Shown one piece after another: positions 13,030-23,045 of a stretch of DNA of 64,000 bases (position 1 is its first letter; each line of letters opens with the position of its first letter). The position numbers and the translations under genes are program-made. The DNA lies in the NCBI RefSeq assembly GCF_002127325.2, contig NC_035437.2:163779408-163843407 (forward strand), read 5' to 3'. The notes beneath the pieces were generated by a model. The model worked only from the letters and a program-made list of their open reading frames with translations. It did not search any database and was not told the DNA's origin. This DNA is from Helianthus annuus. Lineage: Eukaryota; Streptophyta; Magnoliopsida; Asterales; Asteraceae.

Positions 13030-13450
13030 CGTATCTAAATAAATACTCCACCTTTTAATTTTGCTGGCAAACCAAGTTAATTTCGCCGGTGTCACGCTAA
13101 TTATGCTGGCAAACCAAGTTAAATTTGCTGATAGAGTAGTTATAATTATGCTAGTAGAGGAATTATAATTATGCTGGTTTTTTAAATTCGCTGGAATAAT
13201 TATGCTAGCTGATCAAATTCGCTGGTTAATTATGCTAGCTTAATTTCGCTGGTCAGATTAATTTTGCCGGTCGCCGGTCAATTAATTTCGCTGGCTAATC
13301 AGGTCTCTATTACGACGACTTTAATTTCGCCAATCACCGTAATAATGTCGCTGAGGACAATTACAACGGTTACCAAAGTCGCCTTTGGATTTAATTTCAC
13401 CGGTCAACGAAGTTAAATTTGCTGGATCAGATAATTTCTCTGATTTGTCA
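13030..13450. repeat. Degenerate AATTATGCTGG-type repeats in element B leader
   Basis: About twenty short motifs of the form AATT(A/T)(T/C)GCTGG(T/C), with variants TTAATTTCGCCGG, are spread over 400 bp of the leader between PBS and gag. Spacing is irregular (about 12-35 bp). Confidence 0.6.
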
Positions 13451-13869
13451 GAGGAATTGTTAATTTTGCTAGAAAATTTTGGAAACTTAATCTATTCGAA
13501 ATTCTGAAGATTTCCAGATCTTTTCTAACAGAATCCTGCAAGATTAAACAACCAAATCAGTCGAATTTTTTGAAGAAAATATGAAGAACGCGAAGAACAC
13601 GAAGAACAATCTTTGAATCTTCAAGACTTTCTAGCCAAAATCCTTCAAAAATCAACCAAACCTGCAACCAAAAACACTTAAACAGCAAAATCAAATACGC
13701 AAATAGATCAAACAGACAAAAAATTTCGAAAATCCCAAGAACAAAACTCAAAATTTTCGAAAATTTTCCAAAACCCTAGTTTTCAGGTTTCAAATTTTCG
13801 AAAATTTTAACACTTCCACCCGAATTCTGCAGTCTGCAATTCTGAACTGAGCTTCTTCAAGAGCCTAAC

Positions 13870-13881
13870 GCTCTGATACCA
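13870..13881 (-). other. Element B primer-binding site
   Basis: GCTCTGATACCA on the + strand is TGGTATCAGAGC on the minus strand, complementary to initiator tRNA-Met. It lies 2 nt from the 5' LTR. Confidence 0.9.
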
Positions 13882-13883
13882 AT

Positions 13884-14367
13884 TGTAGGTCCCCTTGAGT
13901 CTTATGGATCTTCACAGAATTGTCAATCCGATCAAGAGTGCGGAATCCTCTTGATCAGAATAAGCAGAAAACGTGTAGGAACAGCAAATCACTTTCAAAC
14001 CGGGTTTCTATTGATTATCAATCTTCACGAATTACAATCAATCAAAACCCTAACCAACTAATTTTCGTCCAAGCTATGCTCTCACGAAAATTCTCTCTCT
14101 CAAAATCTGTTCTGGCTGATTAACCTAAACCCTAATGCCTAACCTTGTTTATATAACACAAGGTTGCAACTGGGCTAGGTCAAACACTCTTGGGCTGCGA
14201 ATTGGACAGGCCCAATTCGCCCCCCATCACCCAATCTGGGTTTAGTTTAGCCCAAACTCAATTATCTCACTAATACAAAGCTAAACCCGCTAACTGTTTA
14301 TCGTTTAACTAATTACAAGATATCCAAAGACCAAATCTAAGCTGTTGTCACAGAATATGCACCAATA
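13884..14367 (-). repeat. Element B 5' LTR
   Basis: This is the partner of 8113-8595. Its outer end reads ACCAATA where the other LTR reads ACCAACA, a C-to-T change at the penultimate base of the canonical CA terminus (on this strand). The target copy ACTAA follows at once. Confidence 0.9.
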
Positions 14368-14929
14368 ACTAATTTACACAAGAACTTCTCATTACATCTC
14401 ATAACATCCCTACTTTAAGTGGCTTTTCACTTCTAATCATAAAGAACATCAAAATTAAAGTATAATTCAGCTTTTATATAATGATTCTATCAAATGTTCA
14501 TACTTAACTTCATTCAATTTCACTGTTTGATTATAACCCACTTATGAAAGTTCATCAAATCACAAAATTCAACTTACCTTTTATTAGACTAGCTTAGATG
14601 AACGATTCTATGTGTTCATGCAGTGATTTAATTTAAACCATGATTTCCCTTCAATTTTCTTGATTTTGTGAAGATGAGGGTTTTCCCCTCTTCCTTTCTT
14701 GCTCCTGGCGACACCCACACACCCTCTATGTGTGTGTGGTGTGTTTTTTATTTGTTTTATATAATTAACTTTCCTTTTTTTTCACATTTGGCCCCTTAAG
14801 TATGAACACTTATCTTTAAATGGTTAAACACTTATTCTTTTTAGTTAAAGTTCTAATTTACATTCTAGCTAGGTTCACACTCCTAGTTATTTCTAGTAGC
14901 ATACTATACCAATATAGTGGTGAGTTCAA

Positions 14930-15434
14930 ATGAGAAAAAATTTTTTGTAAGAAGAAAAAAGAAGAAATTTCAACCAATAAGAATGCTTTATTTTACTTCA
15001 TTTAATATAAGTATTTAATGTTACTATAAGGGTACATTGGTAAATCTACATAGGTCATTAATTTGTAGTATTCCTCTTTAATAGCTAACTACATTAAATT
15101 TTTTGTAACTTATCTTCAAAACATATATTTTTTCAAAAAAATAATAATAATAATAATAATTTAAAGTGTAGGATAAATTACGAGTTGTGTATGATAAATT
15201 CCGAGTTGTGTAGGATAAATTTCAACGTGTAGGATGAATTTCGATATATGTAGGATAACTTTTGATGTGTGTAGGCAAAAAAAGTTAGTGTGGAGGATAA
15301 TAATCTTTATGACTAATTAATTAGTCAAAAAGGATAATAAATGAGATAAGTGAAAAAACTATTTAATATTTTACAAAATTACCCTTTGTTCTTTTTCTTC
15401 TCAATTAAATTTTCTTCTCAAATGAACCTTCCCC
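14930..15434. mobile_element. Possible MITE in the solo LTR
   Basis: The left edge GAGTTCAAATGAGAA and the right edge (inverted, GGTTCATTTGAGAA) form a weak terminal inverted repeat. Inside, at 15166-15275, about five units of GTGTAGGATAAATTTCGAGTT type are tandemly arranged. No target duplication could be fixed, so the boundaries are uncertain. Confidence 0.35.
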
Positions 15435-15436
15435 TA

Positions 15437-15460
<24 letters not shown>

Positions 15461-15475
<15 letters not shown>

Positions 15476-15914
15476 ACGCTAAATATATCGTGAGAACCGT
15501 GAGAACGCTAAATATTGTGAGAACCGTGAGAACGAATAAAAAAAATGCGAGAATTTTGTCAAAAACAATTCAAATTCAAAATTTATTTTTACACTTATCA
15601 TTATTATTCAAATACAATGTTATAAATTTCATTTATACGTTTAAATTTACATGAATTCGTAAAAAAAGAAAATTTACACATGTGTAAGTTTGCCATTTAC
15701 ACATGTGTAAATTTGTTATATTTACACATGTGTAAAAATTCTAATAAAAGTGATTTTGAGAGTAGAAATGAATTATTTGATGTTGTAAATTCTTTTTTTG
15801 ATGTTGTATTTTAATTACAATGAGGTTTGTATTGAAAAAATTGGTTTTGATTGGTTTTTTATTCGTTCTCACGGTTCTCGCAATATTTAGCGTTCTCAAG
15901 ATAATACTCCCCTA
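15461..15914. mobile_element. MITE with GAGAACGCTAAATATTG inverted ends
   Basis: The left end carries GAGAACGCTAAATAT followed by GTGAGAACCGTGAGAACG, partly duplicated. The right end has the same block inverted (CGTTCTCACGGTTCTC then CAATATTTAGCGTTCTC, to about 15899). Both sides border TA-repeat tracts (15440-15470, 15914-15931). It is non-coding. Three copies of the palindrome TTACACATGTGTAA lie inside (15674-15687, 15697-15710, 15722-15735). Confidence 0.6.
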
Positions 15915-16382
15915 TATATATATATATATATGCAAATAATTAAATTTCGGGGCGTTACAAACGTTTAAAAAATGTGGGGAAATTAGAGGAGAGGGAAACT
16001 ATTGCATTTGATTGACTAGAATGCCCCTAGACAAACCCACACGCCTCGTTTTTTTTCTTCAATTTCACTTATTTAATCTTAGCCCTTGATTAATAAATAG
16101 ATGGTCAAGATTACTTTCTAGCTTTCCTACCCAAATAAACTTCATAATATATCCTGACCCTTTAAAAAGTAATCTTGAACGTTAATCTAACTAAATATTT
16201 TTTTAAATTTATGTTGTTGTATAAAGTTTAGTAAAAGAATAACTGATATGAAAAATGAAAATTATCGTTGAAGATTGAAAGTTTTCTTTCTTTCATTTAC
16301 AATTTATTATGGAAACAAATTTAACAAAAGAATTATTTAGTATAAAGTATAAAGTATTTATACTATATTAGAATGGCAAATT

Positions 16383-16490
16383 TCTTTTAATTTCTGTTGT
16401 TTGTGAGACTTGAACCCAAGACCTCCACGTCTTAAACTCAAGTGTTAGTAGGTTTTGCCTTTGCCAATTGACCACCACCCCCATTGGTCT
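16383..16490 (-). ncRNA. tRNA-like SINE head (candidate)
   Basis: On the minus strand, TGGTCAATTGG (16464-16474) fits a pol III A box and GGGTTCAAGTCTC (16404-16416) fits a B box, about 50-60 nt apart as in tRNA-derived SINEs. There is no anticodon arm that folds as a real tRNA, so it is not a tRNA gene. No 3' tail or target duplication was found. Confidence 0.4.
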
Positions 16491-16499
16491 ATATTATAA

Positions 16500-17112
16500 T
16501 ACATATGCGAAGAACGAAAAAATATAATTTTAAGGTAATTACAAATTTTAAAGCATATAGCTTTCTCATACTTTAATATTTAAAAAAAAATTACACCATA
16601 AAAATAAATATTTAATTCTTTTAAATTTAAGTATTGCATTGTTATAACTTTTTAATTAGAAAAATTACATGCTACATGATTAACTCTAATATAATATATA
16701 AAATCATGAATGTTAACTATACTTCGAGTTGCTATGAGCCAATGTCGGGCTTATGACTAGGCTCTTGCAGGCTCTTTTGAGCCCAACATATGTCAAGACT
16801 CATGTTTCTAGCTTGTTCGTGCACCTCTAGTTGTTGCAAGGTAAATTTAACAGTTAAGTAGCATTGTTATATATTCTCTACATTATTGTTATACATTAAT
16901 AAATTTAATGGTTTGTAATAAAAAGGTTAAATCAACTTTTTCCTTCTTGTGGGATAAAAAATTTGGAGACAAATCGACAAGTTTCATGTGGGGTTTTCTT
17001 TAATTAAAGGATTAGTGGTCAAAGTATTGATTAATAATTGCAACTTGAACTAATCAATATTAAATGTACTTATAAATATTCTAATATTACTTATACTACA
17101 TGTGAAAATGTA

Positions 17113-17194
<82 letters not shown>

Positions 17195-18006
17195 AACAGC
17201 AACCTAACATACTCCTAAATATTGCTATCGCCGAAAATATAATTATATACAAGGACTATTTCTTATGAAGAGTGTTCTAAAAAGATATCGTAATTTTATA
17301 TAATCAGTAAGATTTTCTGCGCTACGCTACGGGGTTTAGGTCGATATTTATTTTGGTTCAGTATAACAACCCAAAGAAATATGCTCAAAAGAATATTAAC
17401 ACATTGAACGAAAACCATAAAAATAAATTTAAATTGGTCAGTAGGACGGATTGATTTTAAATTAATTGTAAAGGGAAACGTAAACGTCATCTTAGTATAT
17501 AACTTTAATGAAAAAAAGGAACGTAAAACTAAACATTAAACATAAATAAAAGTGAAAAAATAAAAATAATAATGTCCAGAAAAAAAAGTCAAAAAAGTAA
17601 ATAAGATGAAAGCAATATATACACAACTTGCTAATTGTAATTTACTTCAAAACGTAGAACAACTAAAAACGTACATAAAAAGAAACATGACAAATGTAAA
17701 CCAACTGAAAGCGAACATAATAACAAGCATAAGAACATATTGTCTCATTTTCGAGAAAAAAATTATGTCAAAACATATATCGAGTTGAATTTATACCGAG
17801 ACTTACTTAAAATTAAACATCTAAAACTCGATTACAAATTCCTTTAAAAATTAAGGGGTTGTAATTGTTGATACTGAAAGTTGAAGGATAAATGTGTAAA
17901 AAAACACGAAAAAGAAAAAAAAGAAAAGTCAAAAGATAAATCACTTTTACAAAAATATGGTTAATATTCTAATAGTTATACTATTAAAATAGTATCATAA
18001 TTATCA
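16500..18006. other. AT-rich stretch with no gene seen
   Basis: Only short frames without similarity are present. It contains the TA microsatellite at 17115-17191. A line near 17320 (GCGCTACGCTACGGGG) is less AT-rich, but I cannot assign it. Confidence 0.4.
17115..17191. repeat. TA microsatellite
   Basis: An uninterrupted run of about 38 TA units. Shorter TA runs flank the MITEs at 15440-15470 and 15914-15931. Confidence 0.95.
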
Positions 18007-18153
18007 TTATCTGACGAGGTAAGGTACTTGACCCGGCCCAAATGGCTACACGTTATTTATCGCCTTGCATATTAATATTATTATTATTGCGTACTAACCC
18101 GTGAAGCCCAGTGCGTTGTAGTTTATATACTACACTAGGCTGTGGGCTTGTAG

Positions 18154-18971
18154 TAGGGGTGTGTAAAAAACTGAATTAACCGAACCATAACCGAATTAAC
18201 CGATAAAACCGAATAGAAAAAACTGAACCAAATAAAAAACCGGTGGGTCGGTTGATGGTTTTTTTGAAAACCGAATGTAGCGGGTCGGTTATGGTTATCA
18301 TTTTTTCCATACCCACCGTAACCGAACCGAATCGACATGTAATAAATCTTTATAGGATTTAGGACTTTTCATCATTTTTAATATTTGATATTCTTTACTG
18401 AAGATTTTTAGTACTTATTGGTTTTTCATATCATTTTGTGGTTTTGGTTGAATCTTTATTTGAATTTATAGAATGTATCATATCACTTTATTTGAATATT
18501 CGATAATAATTGGTATTAATATCATAGATTATATGTATTTTTTAATATTATGTAATATATAAATATATACAAATATGCAATAACAATTTATTCCATGTTA
18601 AAAAAAATTAAGCTATTTTTAACTAAGCTAAATACATGGTTAACCACCCATAACCGACCTGCCAGTGGCGGATCTAGGATTCACGCCAAGCCGTAACGTT
18701 TTATAAATAAGCCGTAACGAAATCGAAAAAACATCAAATTTTTCCAAAATTTACACTAAAAACGTCAAATTTTTCCGAGCCAAGCCGTAGCGTAGGTTAC
18801 CCCCCGGTAACCTCTAGGTCCGCCCCTGCGACCTGCTATAACCATCAAAACCGAATAACCATAACCTCCATAACCGATCGGTTATGGTTATGGTTATCCA
18901 ATAACCGACATTGCGGTTATGGTTATGGTTTTTGGTCAAAACCGACCCAAACCGACCCATGCACACCCCTA
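18154..18971. mobile_element. hAT-type MITE inside element C LTR
   Basis: Ends TAGGGGTGTGTAA and, inverted, TAGGGGTGTGCAT are flanked by GCTTGTAG at 18146-18153 and 18972-18979, an exact 8-bp hAT duplication. The empty site is preserved in the other LTR near 22255. Subterminal zones are dense in AACCGAA/AACCATAACC motifs in both orientations. Confidence 0.9.
18663..18828. mobile_element. 166-bp MITE nested in the hAT MITE
   Basis: The left end CAGTGGCGGATCTAGG and the inverted right end CAGGGGCGGACCTAGAGG make the terminal repeat. The exact 8-bp duplication CGACCTGC stands at 18655-18662 and 18829-18836. The body repeats AAGCCGTAACG and CATCAAATTTTTCC. It is probably a hAT-type MITE, judged by duplication length. 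Confidence 0.8.
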
Positions 18972-19254
18972 GCTTGTAGAGACAACCCCTAATTGGGCCT
19001 GGCCCATTGAGGTTAGGGTTTCCCATATCTCCTATATAAGGAGGTGTCCACCTCCTTATTAGGGCATCCAATATGGGGCAAATACTTTTGTAGCTGGAAA
19101 CATGGGATTCTTCCCCTACCGGTCGTCTCTACATCCCCGTTTTTCTCTCTTCTTCTTATTTGCAGGTCTAGAATGAGACGGAGAAGACGAGGTGTGGCCA
19201 GGTTCGTATCCATCACCGTAGAAGTACCGACCCGCTCGGGACATGCTTCTTCAT

Positions 19255-19271
19255 TGGCGCCATCTGTGGGA
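19255..19271 (+). other. Element C primer-binding site
   Basis: TGGCGCCATCTGTGGGA begins one base after the LTR. TGGCGCC-type sites are usual for Tat-lineage elements of plants. Element G, at the right end of the window, shares the first eight bases. Confidence 0.75.
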
Positions 19272-22111
19272 CCCGAACCCACGACCACGTGGTTAAAATG
19301 GGGTTGTGCCGCATTTAGTCACGCCACCGCCATAGCGCCTACGTCGCCACTCATCCACCCGTGTATGCACCCGTGTATGCACCGGCGTTACTAGAGCCTT
19401 TAACGGAACCAGATCACTTATAATGGTTCAATTCTCTCCTCTTTATACTACACCACATTTTACACATACCGATGCTTTATAGCATGAGACCGTACAACCG
19501 TTGTTGCACTACTTTTAAACATATATGAGCATATTTTCATGGGGTGTCGGGTAACCTCCCCAACATCCACATCATCTCCCACATCATGGACATGCATTTA
19601 CGTTAACTAACATGAGCCGGTACTTGAAATTTGGTGGCATAGATAACCTCTACCATTAAAAAGAGCATACGTAAATCATTTTCTTCAAAGTGATCGAAAC
19701 TACATGACTATTATCGTCGCAGTATAATACCGCCATGGGCAAGATATGTTAAAAAACAACCAAGCTCGATTATTTCAACTTGTACATAAAATAGTCCTTG
19801 TCTAAGTAGGATGTGTTTTGGCAAACTTTCTGTATACGTACAAATAATGCAGTTTTCTACTTTGTTATTTCAATGCTACTAATGTTTATTTAAGCAGCAA
19901 TAGACTGGGAGACTAGCACGGCGGGCTAACCACTCACGCCCCAACTACAACTAAGTTTTGAAAGCGGGCACTTAGTAAAACCGAGAGGCACGTCGGTAGG
20001 AATAGACATCCTCAAGCTAGACAGTCTTCCTGATAATGTTCTCGCCATCTCCAACATGACACATCGAGCACACGACGCTCCTGCTAACATTATCTAAGCA
20101 ACCTTGAAACAAGGGAAGGGGACCGTGTAACGCTACAAGCACTACGGAACGTAGTCACCAAGACCAAAGACCTTGGTTCGAGCATTCGATTTACACACCT
20201 GAAAACCCTTCTCCAACAACGCGATATCAGTTGGACAACTTCTTGTCAAGTCTTCTTACTTGTAGGTTGGTCCTTATCGCCATTTACGCCCTCACCAAGC
20301 TATACTTTGGTAACCTAAGCTAGAGTTCATTATGTTGAGCTACATATTTAGGAACGCAATTCCAGGTACATTTCTTTTTTATTGTTTATTTAGTGGCGCA
20401 ACGCACCTTCATTTGTTCAAACGCGCCTCGCATCTCATTGCATGCCCTTGGTTCACTTGACTATATACATATATCTCTATATGATGGTCTGTATATACTG
20501 CATGTTTACTTGTCGATTTCTTTTTAGTACCTATCAAGTTCAAACCTACTAACATACTTTAGCAGCATTGAACTGGGGGACTAGCAGGGTATAGCGCCAT
20601 TACGCCTTAAAAGTGATAATCTTCTCTCAGGCTGCCCATTAAGGTGATATCCACGGCACATTATCCCGCATCGGTTCTTATATAATGTGGGTGTTTCAAT
20701 ACGCCAGACGATATCTATAATTCTCACATCATTTGGCCTACAGCTATACCACTCGACACAACATATGCAATTTGGTAGTCAAGACAAACGCACGACGAAA
20801 CCAATATACTTGATCATTCGAATAGGTATTCCACTCTCTGTGCGACAGGAAAAATACTTATTCGGATATGTATTCTCCACACCAGTCTGCGACATGGATA
20901 AAAGAAAACCCTCACGCCACAGTCGGCGAGGTAAACAGACATGCCACCTACTATAAGCATTCCACACGCCAGTGCGCGTCCAGGAAAAGCACGTAGTAGC
21001 TTACATAAAGTGCTCATTCACGCCTAACACGTATAAAGCATTTTATTATCTCAATGAGTGTTCACTCACGTCAAGCGCGTAGAAAGCACTTTGTTGTTCA
21101 AGTGTTCATTAACGTCGCGCGGGTTATAAAGCACTTTCTGATATCTACAAGTGTTCATACAAACATTTGTAAACATAGCATACCACCGCATTTGAACTGC
21201 ATATCACGGTAAAAACAACTCTGACATGAAATATTTTTCATAATAACAAAGTCAGATGATCAAATTATACAGCGCTAAGAGTGGGCATCTTGGTAATAGA
21301 TGCACACAACCACTGATGAAAAACCAAGTACTTGTCCCACAATTATAAAAACATTGTGGGGAACATAAATAACGCTCTAAGCACCCTTCCGAGGTCACTG
21401 AGCATAGCAATCACTTCTGCAGGGGTGCATTGTATATCATTCTTTCTGACTGCAATGATAATTGCTATAACAGGATCATCAATAACAATGACTGGTACCG
21501 CCACCAGTGGTTTCACATTCTCCTATGGTGGCAAACTCGCATATGCGTCTATGACCACCAATGGCTGCACATCACGACAACGGAGATGCCGGTGGCACGG
21601 ACGTGTGGTAGGGATCGTCGTCAAATCAACATCGACTCTTTCAATGGGTTGAACGCCGTTAGCACACCATATGCTAACCGACAAAAGTCACATCAAAGGG
21701 TGAATATTTTACAGTGGCCCCCATGACTATGGGCGCACTGCTAAAGCAGGGCCACACTTGAAAAATCATCCAAAGGCGAGGCACTTAACTACCAAAACTT
21801 AGCCTGTTCCAAGGCTCATGCATGGGAACTAACCGCATACGCGCAACCTTAATAAGCTCGTGGTAATGCAAACGGCGGTTATCTACAACCAATCAGTATA
21901 CGCCAGGTTTGCCCAACCAGTTTCCACGATCAACAATTGTGTACTCTTCATTGCTCCATTATCTCTACTCACAGCCAACGACAACCACAACAAACGTGGT
22001 CGACGACTTTCTCACACCCGGACGACATGTAAGCCTAAAATTAGTGATCTTCACTCCCGAGCTCCTAATAAGTCTAAGTACTCCTCCCACGCTTGCACGC
22101 GGGAGCAACGC
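19272..22111 (+). other. Element C non-coding interior
   Basis: No recognisable protein. It contains two extra polypurine-tract-like blocks, AGACTGGGAGACTAGCA near 19908 and AACTGGGGGACTAGCA near 20572, resembling the true tract at 22112-22125, and a tandem repeat at 20954-21160. Short open frames such as 21332-21652 have no support. Confidence 0.6.
20954..21160 (+). repeat. Four degenerate 48-bp tandem units
   Basis: Each unit has the form AGTGTTCATTCACG, then a variable CGC-rich part, then TATAAAGCACTTT. Starts fall near 20954, 21007, 21053 and 21100. They lie in the non-coding interior of element C. Confidence 0.6.
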
Positions 22112-22125
22112 TAGACTGGGGGACA
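22112..22125 (+). other. Element C polypurine tract
   Basis: TAGACTGGGGGACA directly precedes the 3' LTR. Confidence 0.75.
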
Positions 22126-22540
22126 TGAGAGGTAAGGTACTTGACCCGGCCTAAATGGCTACACATTATTTATCGCCTTGCATATTAATATTATTATTAT
22201 TGCGTACTAACCCGCGAAGCCCAACGCGTTGTAGTTTATATACTACACTAGGCTGTGGGCTTGTAGAGACAACCCCTAACTGGGCCTGGCCCATTGAGGT
22301 TAGGGTTTCCCATATCTCCTATAAAAGGAGGTCTCCACCTCCTTATTAAGGCATCCAATATGGGGCAAATACTTTTGTAGCTGGAAACATGAGATTCTTC
22401 CCCTACCGTTCGTCTCTACATCCCCGTTTTTCTCTCTTCTTCTTATTTGCAGGTCTAGAATGAGACGGAGAAGACGAGGTGTGGCCAGGTTCGTATCCAT
22501 CACCGTAGAAGTACCGACCCGCTCGGGACATGCTTCTTCA
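22126..22540 (+). repeat. Element C 3' LTR
   Basis: An uninterrupted 415-bp copy. It starts TGAGAGGTAAGG and ends TGCTTCTTCA. TATA box TATAAAAG is at 22320-22327. It keeps the empty site of the MITE in the other LTR. Confidence 0.9.
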
Positions 22541-22574
22541 TTATCATTATCAATAATATTAAAACACAACCTAA

Positions 22575-22931
22575 GAGCACCGACAATAAGAACATTCACA
22601 TTGGAGCCTCTAGCTCTATTTATATAATTTAATAAAAAAACATATTTCTCTAAATTATGTTTATTTTTCAAAAATCTTCCACATCCAACTCTCTATCTAT
22701 ACGACTATCATATTCACAATCACTTATTTTATTATTTCTCTCTTTCCTACACACTCACAACAAAAATATAGAGGCTTGGATATGAGCCTCTAAATATAGA
22801 TGTTACTTTAATATCTATAAAACTTTCTCTACTATAGAGATTCTAATATAGTGGTGTTTTTGTTGTTTCCTCTATTTCTTCCTCTATATTATATAGAATC
22901 TACTAATATAGTGGCTCCAATATCAATGCTC
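22575..22931. mobile_element. Tourist-like MITE, TAA target
   Basis: Ends GAGCACCGACAAT and inverted GAGCATTGATATT are flanked by TAA at 22572-22574 and 22932-22934, the 3-bp duplication of PIF/Harbinger MITEs. The 357-bp body is AT-rich and non-coding. Confidence 0.65.
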
Positions 22932-23045
22932 TAAGGGCATATTTTGTTGTTTTTAAAGAGAGGGAAAGTGATGTGGAGGAGAGAATGTGTGAGGTGGAGG
23001 AGAGAGAGTGTGGTGATGTATGTGAGAAAAAAATGGATGAATGGG

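Larger units (their letters stand above)
8113..14367 (-). mobile_element. Element B: Copia retrotransposon, internally deleted
   Basis: Two 483-484 bp LTRs (8113-8595 and 13884-14367) are flanked by ACTAA (8108-8112 and 14368-14372). A PBS, a polypurine tract, a broken gag and only the tail of RNase H remain. The protease, integrase and most of RT/RNase H are gone, so it can move only with help from a relative, if at all. It sits in the solo LTR at 7072-15959. Gag with UBN2-like features plus one zinc knuckle, and an LTR beginning TGTTGGTGCA on the minus strand, place it in Ty1/Copia. A finer lineage call is not safe. Confidence 0.9.
7072..15959 (-). mobile_element. Solo LTR carrying nested insertions
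   Basis: The left end is TGTAAGGACTAG and the right end GGGGCGTTACA. Both are bordered by the same 5 bp, AACGT (7067-7071 and 15960-15964), so this is a complete integration unit. Removing the nested Copia element (8113-14367) and the MITE-like pieces leaves roughly 1.6-2 kb with no gag-pol, no PBS and no polypurine tract, so it is best read as a solo LTR left by LTR-LTR recombination. On the minus strand it would start TGTAACGCCCCG, usual for plant gypsy LTRs. The orientation is inferred from that. Confidence 0.75.
5993..16160. mobile_element. Mutator-like TIR element, swollen by nested insertions
   Basis: The two ends are long imperfect inverted repeats. Left, 5993-6110, begins GGGAGATGATC and contains AGTTTATTTTG, TAGAAAGCAAT and AGGGGTATTTTAGTCAAT. 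Right, 16160 back to about 15975, begins GGGTCAGGATA in inverted order and contains the matching AGTTTATTTGG, TAGAAAGTAAT and AGGGGCATTCTAGTCAAT. Flanking 11-mers TTTTAAAAGTA (5982-5992) and TTTAAAAAGTA (16161-16171) differ at one base and fit the 9-11 bp duplication of Mutator elements. Without the nested solo LTR it would be about 1.3 kb and non-autonomous. No transposase is visible. Confidence 0.55.
18012..19253 (+). repeat. Element C 5' LTR (interrupted by MITE)
   Basis: It starts TGACGAGGTAAGGTACTTG and ends CATGCTTCTTCA. The same sequence stands uninterrupted at 22126-22540. A TATA box TATATAAG is at 19033-19040. An 818-bp insertion (18154-18971) splits it between GGGCTTGTAG and AGAGACAACC. 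Confidence 0.9.
18012..22540 (+). mobile_element. Element C: LARD-like non-autonomous LTR retrotransposon
   Basis: Direct repeats 18012-19253 and 22126-22540 are bordered by TTATC (18007-18011 and 22541-22545). After the first LTR comes a TGGCGCC-type PBS and before the second a polypurine tract, so the element is on the + strand. The interior (19254-22125, about 2.9 kb) has no gag, protease, RT or integrase. It needs proteins from another element; the PBS class suggests a Tat-lineage helper, which is an inference. Without the nested MITE both LTRs are about 415 bp. Confidence 0.88.

Noticed and set aside
19044..19394. 116-codon frame across the element C LTR border and PBS
   Set aside because: It crosses the LTR-PBS junction and is only a chance frame; the LTR part recurs at 22355-22540.
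21007..21160. CRISPR-like direct repeats
   Set aside because: Units are degenerate without unique spacers and lie in a plant retroelement.
21332..21652. 106-codon frame in element C interior
   Set aside because: No motif, surrounded by repeats, and the opposite and shifted frames are equally open.
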